64,000 nt of DNA from Actinomucor elegans (GCA_026027325.1 JAMSLZ010000012.1:806001-870000), one strand, 5' to 3'. Positions 48,334 to 60,774 are shown, numbered from the stretch's first letter. Translations and numbers: made by a program. Notes: generated from the letters alone by a model not told the origin.

Positions 48334-49515
48334 TGCCACTTCTTTTTTATAAAAACAAACAAAACAAAAAAAAAAGACTCTTTGTATACACTCGCACTAA
48401 TTGTATCTTTTAAAAACTTATTTTGCCCTTTTTTTTCAATGCTTTCGCTGTACTTCTTTTAATGTTATTTTCCTCCTCCATATACACTTACATTTACATG
48501 AACAATTTATACATATATATATATATACACATATATTGCATCTTTTTCTTGTTATTGACGAATAAAAAAGACGCTTTCTTATGCTTCGTTGCAGTGTTCT
48601 AGTTGGCCATAAAAGACTTCAGTTTTGATTATATGATCAATTCAAGTTTATTCGATGGAAGTAAAATGCCAATAATTCAATTAAATATTTGTTCTAGCAG
48701 ATTCTCAGTCTTGTTTCTAACATATACAAGTTAGCAGATGCTACATTGAACCAGAATCGCTAGAGAGATCTGTAGATCGCTAAAGTATTCTTTTTTGGGA
48801 AATGCATAAAATTTAAAGCACATTTTAAGATTTGACATAACACAACGCTAATATAGCAAGTTTTTGACTAGTACAAGTTACAAGTGATATGTTATGAATA
48901 TATATAATTCATTAGATGTGACATTAAACCGAAATCAGTAAAGAGATCTATAATTCATTATACGTATTTTACAGCACATTCCTAGCACATACTATATCTA
49001 CTGAAATTTCATCAAATAATAATGTTAATTTATACAGATATTCATTCTGAAGGTGTCATAGTTATCAAATGCGATATTAGACCCAGATCGATGGAAAATA
49101 AGGTAGGGAAGATGTTTAATTTCAGAAAAAGCCATTTAGGGCAAAATTTTCGAATTTTCAGTTTTTTCGTAGAATACAAAGACAACGCTTCTTAGATATG
49201 ACCTATTGGTGGTTTAAATTCCATAGAGATGGATAGTATGCAAGTGTATTTGTTTTATACGTGTTTTTTTTGTTCTAAGAAAAACACGAAACATGAATGT
49301 ACTTAAAGTGAAAACAATCAAAAATATAAGCGCCTATGAAGTTTTATTATTTAATCTCCCATTTCATCGGCGATAGAATTGTCTCCCAGTTGAAAATCCG
49401 TGGCTTACGCTTTGCCGTGACTAGTTTTCTCCTCTCAAACTTTCATTCGAGATGATGAGTATTCAAAGCGACTTTTTTTCTCCAAAACAGCGCTATTGCT
49501 AAATATTTATAAAGC
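48334..49515. other. Spacer with satellite array
   Basis: Starts with T-rich 3' sequence and a TA tract (about 48513-48526), then the three-copy family A array (48690-49105). The UTP18 promoter occupies the end. No gene is supported. Confidence 0.55.
48690..49105 (+). repeat. Satellite-like family A, 3 degenerate copies
   Basis: Motif segments begin at about 48732, 48911 and 49074, spaced 179 and 163 bp. They read AGATGCTACATTGAACCAGA, TAGATGTGACATTAAACCGA and AAATGCGATATTAGACCCAG. The first two are followed by AGAGATCTRTA-type sequence. Confidence 0.75.
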
Positions 49516-51412
49516 ATGTCACCCATTAGTAAAAAAGCAAAGAAGGAGGCATCAGAAAAGGAGCTCGAAGGCTTTTTGTTTGGTGATAACGAAGATGACA
49601 TGTGGACTCACACCGGTCAAGAGCTCGATCAAAAGCCAAAAGAAGAGGAACAAGCTGAAGAGAGCAGTGCGGACGAGGAAGGAACTGAAGAGGTGAAAAC
49701 ATACAAGCAGAATATATCTTCAATATATTGACTATTTCTAATTAGGCCTTCTTTTTCGATTCTGGACCAGTGACATACACTATGGATGCACCTTCGGTTT
49801 TGAATCACGATTCTGACAACGAAATCGATTATGAAGCTGAAGAAGAAAACCAACAAGACTTGGATGAAAACACGGGGGAAGATAGCGATGACGAAACAGA
49901 CGAGGATGAAGACTCTGCCTGGCAAGACGAAGACGACAAAAGATTAAAAATTTCTTTGACTGCAAGCAATATTACCAAAAAGCTTCGTGTAGATGAAGAT
50001 GAAGATATCATAGACGGTGTTGAATATACACGTAGACTGCGTCAACAGTAAGCTATTATCGATGGTTTTTCGTTTACTTTGACTTACAATATTTCCTAGA
50101 TTCAACAAAATGTATCCCAAGCCTGATTGGGCGCGACTTCCTTCAGAAATCAAAGCAGAAGACAGAAAACGAAAGGCAGTTGATAGCGACGATGAGGATG
50201 AAGATAATGTAGATAAAGACGAAGATGAATTAGATGATGAAACCAGACTTGATTTACTAAAGAGCACAATTGGTATCTTGGCAAGAAGAACAGCAAAGAA
50301 TACCATTTCGCCAAGAAAATTAGACATTTTGCGTTTAAAGAATGCCAATCGCGCTGTGCCTAGATCTTATGTGAGTTTCTTTCTGTCGTCTTGAGTACTA
50401 GAGTAGAGCCACTAACTTGTAACCCTATAGAAATTAATCACATGTATCGCTTTTCACCCTAATGCACAAGTGATGTTAACAGCTGGCTTAGACAAAACCT
50501 TGCGATTATTCCAAATCGATGGAAAAATTAATCCAAAGATCCAATCGGTTTTTTTTAAGGATATGCCTATCTACCACGCAGAATTCCATCCTTCTGGAGA
50601 TCAAATCATTGTCAGTGGTAGACGTAGTTTCTTTTATATCTATGACATTCAATCCGGTGTTATTGATAGATGTCCTGGTATTTGGGGCAGAGAAGAAAAG
50701 TCGTTAGAAAAGTTCTCTATCAGCCCCTGTGGCCGCTATATCGCATTTTTGGGTACAAGTGGTACTATTATCATTGTCAGCTACTTGACAAAGAAATGGT
50801 ATTGTGATTTAAAATTGAACAAAACTGTTGAGTCCGTGGATTGGACTTCAGATGGCAGCTATATCTTTGGTTTTGGTGGAGATGGAGAAGTGTATCAATT
50901 CAGCATTGAAACGAAAGAATGTGTCAAGCGTTGGGTGGATGATGGTTGTATTGGTGCCTCAGTTGTTCGCGTCAGCCCTAATGAGAAGTACTATGCTACT
51001 GGGTAAGTTTGCACTTTTATGTTTGACAGCTGGATCTTAATAATTTTTTTTTTGTGTGTGTTGTTGTAGTTCATCTACTGGCGTTGTGAACTTGTATGAT
51101 AGATCAGTGCTTGACCCTAATGTGAGCAGACCTAAACCTGTCAAGGCTATACAAAACTTGACTACTAGAATCAATAATATCTTATTCAATCATGATTCAC
51201 AACTAATGGTTATTACCAGTCAGCAAAAGAAGGATCAATTAAGAGTCATCCATGTTCCTACAGCTACAGCATATAGCAATTGGCCCACAGTTAAAACCCC
51301 TTTCAGTCATATTGTGTCGGTTGCGTTTTCTCCCAATAGTGACTACTTGGCTATATCAAATAACAAAGGACAAGTCTTACTCTATACATTAAAACACTAC
51401 GCACTTCAATAA
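49516..51412 (+). CDS. UTP18: U3 snoRNP component Utp18
   Basis: WD40 protein of the UTP-B module of the small-subunit processome, needed for early 18S rRNA cleavages and for exosome recruitment. Five exons: 49516-49692, 49746-50047, 50100-50370, 50431-51002, 51070-51412; 554 residues. The N-terminal third is very acidic (KELEGFLFGDNEDDMW, then many Asp/Glu runs). YTRRLRQQFNKMYPKPDWA is the conserved linker before the propeller. The beta-propeller runs from about 245 to 554 with HPNAQVMLTAGLDKTLRLF, DMPIYHAEFHPSGDQIIVSG, SISPCGRYIAFLG, RVSPNEKYYATGSSTGVVNL and AFSPNSDYLAISNNKG. The order matches Utp18 throughout. Domain boundaries coincide with introns at 50370 and 51002. Confidence 0.95.
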
Positions 51413-53724
51413 ATAATAAAGCATTGTACCATTTCTTTTATACAACTACTATTAGGCCCAATGCCATGAGGCAGCTATAATAAAATAGCCTATTATCTAA
51501 GACCTTTCAAATATTTTTGGTATAAATTACTTTGCTTTATTAAACTATAAAAAATAGAACTTGTTGGTTAAGAATTGAGTGGGTGCACAGATCAATTTAA
51601 TTGCTGTGAGGGAGCCAAAACCGAGAGAATGTTTTATGCTCCTCCCCGCCGAGAGCCCAGTGCACTTGCTAGGGGAGAGTCGCAGTAGATAATAGCCAAC
51701 ATTCAAAGCTTTTTTTTTTTCCTCATGTAAAAGGGATTCTCTGTAATTAGAACACGATTCCTAGCAATCAAAACAATACTTTTTAATTATCTTAGAAGAG
51801 TCTTTTATGTATATCACACAAGCATTACCTTTTGATTTGAGCAGCCTCCCAAGCACTATTTTTCTACCTTTCATTTTCGCCGATTTATTCCTCTTAATTC
51901 TTGTTTACATCCTCATCTTAGAAGGAGATGAGTACTTAAACCGCAAGGGAAGAAGATATACGATAACATGATCTATAAGTGCGCGTCAAATGTTCATATT
52001 TAAATTAATGAGTTCATCATTGTTCATTCTAGTTTTGTTCATTTGGAAGAAGACATTTTTTATTTATTTATTTTTTAGTGCCTGAAATGTCTGAGCGGAG
52101 TTGATAGCAGGAATCATTATATTTGATTTTCTACTTTCATTTTTGGTTAGAGCCATCTACACGATAGATATATCAACAGACTTTATACAGGATTTATTTG
52201 AGTATTGAATTATGTTACGTTTTCTCAAAAACTACAAAGTTTTCTTTGTTAGTATGTTAATATAGAATTTATTTTGATTTACTAAAGGCAATCTATTTTT
52301 CGCATCCAAAAGAATACACAACTATACTTTGGTATATGACTCATGGATTTGGAAGACTTCTAATGTCACAGAAAAAAAAGCAATACAACGATATCCCACC
52401 ATTACTAGAATGATATTTACTCATTGTTTATCGCATGTTGGTGTTTAGCATTGATAAACGGCTTTACTCCTTCTGGGATCGAAAAGAATGAGAGAAACTG
52501 ATTGTTGAGTTCTTCTGGCCAAGCTGCCCAACGCTTTGATGAATAGTATCGATATTAAGGAATTGACTGAGGGCTGCAAGAGTCTGTAAAAATAAATTGG
52601 AGTTATATAAAGACATATTTTTACGAGTAAGCGAAAGACGATAGTGAACCAGAGCTCCAACAAAAACGCAGCCTTGTTTTTTATAACAAACTATTATTAG
52701 TCTACAAAAGTAAATCAAGAGCGTTTATATATAATTGAATTGCGTATAAAACTGTGTAAAATCAATTAATATTCCTTTTCAACTAAACGAATCATCATTG
52801 ATAGAACGTAGTCTCTGGATTTTGTATAAATGCTGCAATAACTAGAATATTTCATGTACAATAACACCCAATAAAAATATAATAACATATCTTCAAATAG
52901 ACGAAACCTATATCATTAGTTTGCTATGACTCTAAATCCCCTTCTTCATGATCCATAAAACAAAATCAATCTTTTGACGATTTGGGCTTTGAAGGACATA
53001 ACTCTTTTTTTTTTTTTTTTTTTTTTTTGAAATCCAGTGTCCATGATTCTTTAAATGGTCCTTGTTTAATATCACTTATGGTGATCATTACATGTTCAGA
53101 ATGAACAGCTGTACCTACTTGAGCCGTCAATTGGTAAAATCATAACGACCACACTACACACCAATGACTGGGAATGAAATACATACAAGTGTCTATAGAT
53201 CTATAGATCTGCCAATAGATTAGGATCAAATGTCATATCTAAAATGAACTACTACATAGTCAGAATTGGTTGCTACATTTATTAGAGCCTTTGTTTAATT
53301 AAATAGCAATTATCACAGCTTATTTTCTAATAATTAAAGTAAATTATATATTTTCCCTGATCAATATATAGATCATCTGTCGGCAGATTTTGGCCTAAAG
53401 CTGCATCTGGCTGGTACTTTACATTCTTAAAAATGCTCGACTCTAATTTTTGTTTTCTTTGGCTCACTTGTACAAACATGCATTTAAATAGAATGTGTGT
53501 CTAATACAATAAAGATCTATATTGTAGAAATGACACAAACAGTCTCCAAGGACAAAGTATAAAGTAACATTAAAAGTTACATATACCATGTATTTTACCT
53601 ACTCGGTAAGATACTTGAATCAAAGATGTATACTGTGTACACTAACAGTGATGCAGTGATCGATATTTAAATGTGTTGTTTAATATAAAAATAGATGGTT
53701 TGCTTTTTTTTTGTCAATGATAAT
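51413..53724. other. Gene-poor spacer
   Basis: 2.3 kb. A locally GC-richer block lies at 51590-51680 (see finding). T run of about 22 at 53007-53028. Family A copies occupy 53030-53420. A minus-strand frame at 52445-52718 has no ATG near its start and no recognised domain. Confidence 0.5.
53030..53420 (-). repeat. Satellite-like family A, about 3 degenerate copies
   Basis: Copies near 53030, 53192 and 53361, spaced about 162 and 169 bp. The plus strand shows TTAATATCACTTATGGTGAT with CATGTTCAGAATGAAC, then ATAGATCTGCCAATAGATTA with GTCAGAATTGGTTGCTACAT, then GATCATCTGTCGGCAGATTT. Confidence 0.6.
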
Positions 53725-56700
53725 CTAAAGAACAGTGTAACGGCCTGCACCGCCAGCACCACCACCTCTAGCATCAGCTTCATATTGTGCTGTAGTTGCT
53801 TCGAGTAGGATACGCTTAATCTCGGTTTTGGCCTTCTCAACAACCATTTCTGAATCACCTTCAATGAACAGGTATAATTTACGTTCGTTACCAGTAGGGT
53901 TTTTACCCGGAGGAAAGAAAGATCCACGCGTTGTAATAGCCGCACCTGAAACATCTGTAATTTGTGAAATTTGTTCCTATAAACTACGATTAGTGTCTGA
54001 ATATATATACAATTGGAGCAAGGTTAGCTTACTTTGTTTGTAACTCTCCATCTTGCTTTCTGAGGGTAATCATTAATGACGATTTCTTCGGCATAAACAG
54101 GGCGGGTTTCACCATCTTCTGTTGTGATTTGTGTAGTATTAACAGCTCCACCCAAAGCATTAATACGAGCAGCAACTGCAGCTGCCTTTTGGGCAGCAAG
54201 GGCCGCAGCTGAAAGTTGTGTGTCTTTGGAATTTTTGGCTTTACCATCTACATCCATAGGCGTATTGGTCTTTGCTGCAGCTGCAGCAGAAGCGGCGGCT
54301 GTTATACCAGGAGCAACGATTGTGCTTTGAAGTTCAAGGTCTTCATCATCAGACTCCTCTTCACCACCGCCATAAGCTTTCTTTTGAAACTTCTTGACAA
54401 GATCACGATCTTTATCCAATCTCTCTAAACCCTTACCACCAAAACCAGAACCAGAGGCACGTTCTTTACCCTCTTTAACCTTGTTTTGGAATGATTCAGA
54501 AAGAGCCAGGAGATCAGCAGGTATCTCTTGGCCACTCATCTTGAGAGCCTTACAAATATCCATAGCATAGCGGTCTTGATCGGGCGTAATGAACGTATAA
54601 GCTGTACCTTTATTACCAGCACGACCAGTACGACCGACACGATGAACATAGTCTTCCATATGGTTAGGACACTCGTAGTTGATCACCATCTTCAAGTTTT
54701 TAATGTCCAAACCACGGGCAGCTACTGATGTTGCAATCAAGATATTAGTGACGCCGGATTTGAAGTCTGCAATTGTACTATCACGATCAGCTTGGTCTTT
54801 ACCGCCGTGCAAGGATTGACAAGGATAACCACGACGCATAAGATCTCTTAGTAAATTATCAGCAGCTTCATGACGGTCAACAAATATAATAGCACTAGCG
54901 CCTTCTTCACCTTCATCATTGAACAATTGACCCAATATCTCCAGTAATCGAACAAATTTGGTATCATCTTCTCTCACTTCTACAATTTGATTTACATCAT
55001 CACAAACAACACTTCTACCTCCAACAGTAATTTCCAAAGGTTTCTTAAGCACTTTACGAGCTAAAGCTTCCATTTGACGAGGAAAAGTAGCAGAAAACAA
55101 GACAGTCTGGCGACTTGGACGTACATTATTTACAATTTTCATGACTTGAGGTTCAAAACCCATATCAAACATACGATCGGCTTCATCCATCACCATATAA
55201 GTGACACGGCGAAGGTTGGTGACACGACCTGAGTTAGCACAGAGGAGATCGATCATACGGCCAGGCGTGCAAACAATGATCTCACAGCCTCGTTTAAGGT
55301 CTGCAATTTGATCTTTAATGGGACTGCCACCATAAGCACAAACAGCCTATGCGAATACGTCAATAAAAGCTCTTGATGCATATAAATAATCACTTACTCT
55401 CAAGTTCAACACCTTTAAAAACGGTTTACATTCTCTATGAATCTGTGTAGCAAGTTCACGAGTAGGAGTCATGATGATTGCAATAGGACCTTCACCTGCT
55501 TCCAAAGGTCTTTGATCCTTGATGTGACGGAACATAGGTAATAAGAATGCAATTGTTTTACCAGAGCCGGTCTTTGCAACACCAATAACATCACGACCAT
55601 TCATGATGGCAGGAATGGCTTGAGCTTGGATAGAAGTAGGCTTCTCATATTTTAGTTTACGAATTACTTCTAAGCAACCAGCAGGCAGGCCACAGTGAGT
55701 CCACTTTGTAATAGGCTTAGGGCAGTTGATACCGCGAATCTTGATACCATCTAGTTCGATACGAAGTAAATCCACTTGATCCGAAGTCATTTCTTTCAAC
55801 TCGGGTGGTTCAATATAAAAGTCCTTTCTAAAAGGCTCGTAATCCATTTTGCTATGATCTACGGGGGCTATATCCTTTCTCTTAACCTTCTTTGCGGCCA
55901 TTCTATATAAAAGTTAGCATGAATTATTTTGTTTAATATACGCACTTACGCAAGAATATCTTCTGGATCACTTCCTATATCTTCATCGTCATCGGCATTG
56001 TTATTCTTGGAAGGGGTTACATCTTCATCATCTTCTACAATTGAGCCGCGTCTTTTATTACCGTTGGCAGTCTTGTTCATTTGGACCATTCTCTTTTTAT
56101 CTTGTTCATTAATTTTTTAGTTTCGGCGTGTACATCAAGCATATAAGCCTCTAATGGATCGATATCTTCAGAGTCTTCCATAACAGTATCCACAGGTTCA
56201 GGCGTTTCCACCTTCTCGACAGATTTCTTAATACTAGTAGTGCCATTGGAATCAGCTGGCTTTTTCATAGTAAGCATAGACTTGCCTAAACCAAAGCCCA
56301 TACGCATAGCATTCTTTGGCTTAGTGGACTTGTTGGACATTAAAAACGTCTTCTTTGGTTTAATCAAAATAGAGTCTTCTTCTTCTTCCTTGTTAACAGC
56401 GGTCAACGGTTTTTGGAGCGGTTTAAATTCAGTTTCTGTTTGGCTGGTGGTATTATCTTCCAAGTCCATATCAACGTCTTCATCTGATTCAGAATCATCT
56501 TCCAAGCTCCATTTCTTTCCATTTTTTTCATCGGTTTCATTTTGTACTTGAACTTCTTCCATAGTTGTATCATTTACTTGCTCTTTAGCTTCTTCTTCTT
56601 CTTTAGCTGCTGCTTCGGCAGCAGCCTTTCTTATAGCAGCAAATTGCTGCAATAATTGTGGTTCTTCTTGGCTTTGTTGGTTTTTGGCTGCCTCTTCTTC

Positions 56701-57315
56701 TTCACGTTTCTTTTTTTCCAAGGCTTCCTTTTGCTTCAGACGTAATTCTTCGGCTTCTTTTTCAGCAGCAGCAATGGCCAACTTCTTCTTTTCAGCTTCA
56801 TCAACTTCTGAAGCCGCTGCCTTCTTTTTATTTTCCTCTTCTTCTTTCAATCGCTTCGCTTCTTTCCATTTACGAACACGTTCTTGTTTTTTACGTAGAG
56901 CTTCCTCGGCTTCCGCAGTTGAAGATGATGGTGAGTCCGTTGTGCTAGTAGGTGTGCTTGATTTCTATAATTAAATTATTATTAACCTGTAAACAAGGTC
57001 GCTATTCAAAAGACTTACCAGCTTACTTTCTTGAGAAGATGGAGCTGAAGTGGTGCCTACAGCTTCATTTCTTGATGTTGGCTCACGTGAAAGAGTTCTT
57101 TTATCATTTACACTTACATTATCGTAATGATGTCGCGACGACGAAGAATGGTAAGCTCTATCGTCATAACGAGAAGAACGGTGGTGGCGGTGAGAAGAGG
57201 ATCGGTGTCTATCACGAGAGCGGCTTCTTTCTCTATACGAATGTCGCGATCGTTTACTACTACTTCCAGGGGAGGGGGATCTATGTCTACTTCCAGAGCG
57301 GTGATGAGAGGCCAT
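53725..57315 (-). CDS. PRP5: DEAD-box splicing helicase Prp5/DDX46
   Basis: ATPase that remodels U2 snRNP and proofreads the branch-site helix before prespliceosome formation. Six exons: 57019-57315, 56134-56964, 55950-56092, 55398-55902, 54033-55346, 53725-53976; 1113 residues. The N terminus is an RS/RH-rich domain, then a Lys/Glu/Ala coiled coil and the DPLEAYM motif typical of Prp5 (DPLDAFM). The helicase core: [12 protein letters not shown] (Q motif), TGSGKT (535-540), [21 protein letters not shown] (645 on), [29 protein letters not shown]. The C-terminal KH-like end [29 protein letters not shown] closes as in DDX46. The join 56134/56092 requires a 41-nt intron (GTACAC...AAAAAG) and is the least certain. 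Confidence 0.94.
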
Positions 57316-57517
57316 TAAGTGTTCAAATTTCTCTTTTATTCAGCAAGTGTTTTGGTTGAGAGAGAGAAACGGAAAGAAAAAAGGATTTTTCAATTTATAG
57401 TAGATTTTATTGGATCAATTTGAACTGCGCCGTCGTGCGATCCGGGAGTCATCCACTCGCGCATGGATAATGATATTACCATTGAACTGCAGTTAGGTTT
57501 TAATGAGTACAACACTA

Positions 57518-57912
57518 CTAATCCAATGTGACAATCTACTGAGATCGGCTGAAATTTATCGAGTTAACATACTATAATACGAAATACATATATTCTGTTG
57601 ATACCCTTTAACAATTACACTATTTTTATTGTATGTACTTGAATACATGATTTCATGTAATGCAAGTAGCAACTAATTCTGAATATGAAGAAGTAATTAG
57701 ATATTACGTTTAATTGAGATTAGTCGAGAGATTTATAGATCGCCGGAATGTACTTGCATGAAATGTACGCAGTTTAATACCAACCGCTAAAATATGACAC
57801 ATGCATCGTACTTTGGCTAAATACTTATTGTAATGCATCTGTCAGTTAATCTTGAGCATATTTCGACAATCAGATGCGACATTTGACCGAGATCGGTGAG
57901 AGATCTAGACAA
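57518..57912 (+). repeat. Satellite-like family A, 3 degenerate copies
   Basis: Motif segments begin at about 57518, 57696 and 57870 (spacing 178 and 174). They read CAATGTGACAATCTACTGAG, TAGATATTACGTTTAATTGA and AGATGCGACATTTGACCGAG. The second and third are preceded by AACTAATTCTGAATATGAAG and GTTAATCTTGAGCATATTTC, that is, by the upstream block of the core. Confidence 0.75.
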
Positions 57913-58312
57913 GTTACAAACTTGGTGATTTTTGAAAAAACTATAATGGTAATTCGTTTGGGTACCTTACTTTTTAAATTTTTGTGTAATAGTTTTTCTA
58001 AAGTTTCAAAAATGAATTATCGAACAAACAGAAGAAAATATTACATAATGTACACAACATCCAATAGGTCTTTTACTTCTGCATATATCGTACTATACAT
58101 CTCTTGTGTATATGAACTTTATTGCTATTCAATTTTGCCCTCGGAATAAATCTTTCGGGTATTATTGTTTCAGTCAATCAAATCCTGGCACCGCCTCATT
58201 CATCAGGAATCCATACTTGTCATTTTTACCACAAATGTTGTGTATAATCTCTATTTTATGCGATTGGCATTAAATTACAATCATTTTGTCATGTAAACTC
58301 ATTCGATCTTCG

Positions 58313-58405
58313 AATAATCTATAGATCTCTCGACTAACAATCTCAGTTAAATGTCGCATCGTATTAGCAATCTATGTTCAAGATAAACCGTTGCAACTAT
58401 ACTTC
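58313..58405 (-). repeat. Satellite-like family A copy, inverted relative to its neighbours
   Basis: The plus strand reads ATCTATAGATCTCTCGACTA, then CAATCTCAGTTAAATGTCGC, then GCAATCTATGTTCAAGATAA. It is the reverse complement of the copy at 57870 and lies about 450 bp from it. Confidence 0.75.
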
Positions 58406-58854
58406 ATAGCAAAGAAAATAGGTATCTTTACATACACATCAATCTGAATTGAAACTTGTCAATGTGCATTCAATGTATATCATTAAGGACATACATTACG
58501 TTCTGATGGTACATTTTGATATCATACCATCAATTCCCCTTATAGAATAATCGGCCTAAAGCTTCCACATATATGATCATTAGCCATATATTAAAGACAT
58601 TGGTAAATGATTCCTACTATGTGGATTATATAATTGATTGCCCTTGGACATTCATTAAGGAGGTTAAAAGATATATGGTTTATAAGGTGTACCATGTACA
58701 GGATGAGTATATTTGATAATCGCGAAAGAAAAACGACAGCACTAACATTAAAAAAAAGTCTATTTGCCGTCATATTTTATATCCACTATTGGCATAATGT
58801 TTTGTATGGACATTTGTATGCAATCTGTACTCTAATTTACGTATCCCATTTAGT

Positions 58855-59060
58855 TAAGCTTGTATTCTATTTATTCTACATCCCCAGCCCGTTTTTTTAT
58901 TATTTTCTCAGGCCTATATCCAATTTAACCAAACCTGTATTCGATATCTTTAAGCCTACACTACTCCACTTCTATATCCTGCTGCACCTCATGCTTCCAA
59001 ATCTGTATTTCATCTTTTCAAACCTGTATTCTATTATCTAAAACTGTATTTTATCCAAGT
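58855..59060 (+). repeat. Degenerate short minisatellite (CCTGTATTC)
   Basis: The word AACCTGTATTCTATTATCTA and variants recur at about 58858, 58932, 59001, 59022 and 59040, with spacing near 18-22 bp in the last three. Translation gives a hydrophobic, repetitive stretch that should not be taken for a membrane protein. Confidence 0.45.
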
Positions 59061-59826
59061 GTATGTCCCATTACTGACATACACAGTAGACGCGTTGCTA
59101 TATACTCCAATTAATACTTCCATTACAAGTCCTACTAATATGTATAGATATTCTTATACTGCTGGGAATATTATTACATTCGTCTATAAAGTATTGATAT
59201 ACGTTTCAAGAAAGTCTTGGACTAAAAAAATAGATTGAAGAGTCACTATCGACGTGAGTAAGTATCATAGAATAGAAAATGACATGTAAAAGCGCTGCCA
59301 TGACTCGTTAACCATTTACTAGATGGCACACTTCATGGCAACTGTGCCAGTCTTCTCACCTGAGTTATATCTGCTATTATATGATGGAAAATCACTATTA
59401 TGCACATAGGACTGATAATATGAAAATTGAACTATTGACCATGTCTCTAGGATGTCTTCAATATCATCAAAAAATGATGAGATGTTCCAGTAATATGAAG
59501 TATTCTTGATCTTCATTGGATAGTTGACGGCCTCAAATATTGAACTTACACTTTAATTCCATTTTTAAAGGTAAACCAATGCCAATGTTGAAACAATATT
59601 TTGACAAAACCTGTGCCAGCTGTAATTGTACATTCACTGATACACATAATATTTAGTATTTCATTTGATTCATTGGGTTACTTTTAATAAAAGTCGTATT
59701 TGTGAATGTTGTATAAATAAAGCGATAGTTCAAGTATTTCATATAAAGATAAAATCCATAAAAACGCGTGTATACTCCTAGTTAAAAGAAGCTTATATTG
59801 CTAATAGGCCAAGGATCTTCCCACTC

Positions 59827-59830
<4 letters not shown>

Positions 59831-59866
<36 letters not shown>
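59831..59866. repeat. 36-base A homopolymer
   Basis: Longest pure homopolymer in the window, followed by GAGAGAG. No retroelement coding sequence is visible next to it. Confidence 0.95.
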
Positions 59867-59869
<3 letters not shown>

Positions 59870-60064
59870 AGAGCATCTCTAAAAATTGGACCAAAGGCAA
59901 TTATCACAGGATTTTTCTATTCAGTTCATTACTTAAATAACTTTAGTTTAATGTTACATCTGATGCTTTTAACATACTCGGAACTATTAATTCAATGAGG
60001 TACTATAGGAATACTATATTTTATATAGACATGCTCAGTATAATAAATACATATCATGCGAACT

Positions 60065-60335
60065 AGTAGAGTTATCGTTCGCTCGCTATTTAATATCGCA
60101 TCAAATGACTAGTATTAATTCAAAGCCAATTGTTGCATTTATTAGAACCTTTTTTTCAACTAAGGTACAAAAAATAGACTATACTTTAATGGCAAGTAGT
60201 AAATTGCGTGCATTTCTTGCATAAACGATATAATCTCATAATCTATAGATCTCGGCCAATTTTGGTTTAATATTACAATTGATTAATACTCTATGCTCAC
60301 AATGAGTTTCTGCAGCTGCTTGTATATTAGATAGA
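60065..60335 (-). repeat. Satellite-like family A, 2 copies
   Basis: Copies at about 60065 and 60241 (spacing 176). The plus strand reads TCGCTATTTAATATCGCATC then CAATTGTTGCATTTATTAGA, and AATCTATAGATCTCGGCCAA then CTATGCTCACAATGAGTTTC. The TTGCATTTATTAGARCCTTT block is shared with the copy at 53261-53296. Confidence 0.7.
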
Positions 60336-60774
60336 TATAGTATCGCCTGACTATAGATTAAAGTCATTCTCGTGCAAAGAAAGACTATGCATTTATAATT
60401 CATTTTCTTAAACAACATGTATTTTTGTTTGCCTAAAGCCAGTATTGCAGAATAACCAAAGTATTATGTCATTGTCCCTCATCTTATAACAAAATGCAAT
60501 ATTTAGACTAAAAACTACACTAGTTTCTCAGCTTGTATCTGTTAACAGCATGCCAACATATGCATTTTCGTATTGCTGTTGGTGCTGGCTCCTCAGAGAT
60601 TGCTTATTTTAAGAGGACCCGAATGCGCTCTTATGTTATCGGTTCGACTATCCGATTTGCTAAATAGTATTTACAGAGACAGCATTTATCAGCTCTTCTT
60701 CATATTGGTACTGTAGTTTGTTCTACAAGTGAAGGGAATTCTAGTTTATTAAGTTTATGCAAATGTAGTATTTG

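Larger units (their letters stand above)
57316..60774. other. 3.5-kb gene-poor spacer with repeats
   Basis: Holds the PRP5 promoter, a family A array (57518-57912), an inverted family A copy (58313-58405), a degenerate minisatellite (58855-59060), a 36-base A run (59831-59866) and two more family A copies (60065-60335). The hydrophobic frame at 58634-59041 is low-complexity translation of the minisatellite. No gene is supported. Confidence 0.6.

Noticed and set aside
49629..50348. Minus-strand Ser-rich frames inside UTP18
   Set aside because: Antisense shadows of the Asp/Glu-rich N-terminal exons of UTP18.
52445..52718. Minus-strand frame with LFLQTLAALSQFLNID
   Set aside because: No ATG at its start, no recognised family, and no neighbouring exons; could be a relic but unsupported.
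56043..56094. Alternative PRP5 intron starting GTCCAA and ending TGTAG
   Set aside because: The join creates an immediate TGA in the frame, so it cannot restore the gene.
58634..59041. 135-codon hydrophobic frame
   Set aside because: It begins at a TTG and its second half is translation of a degenerate short minisatellite.
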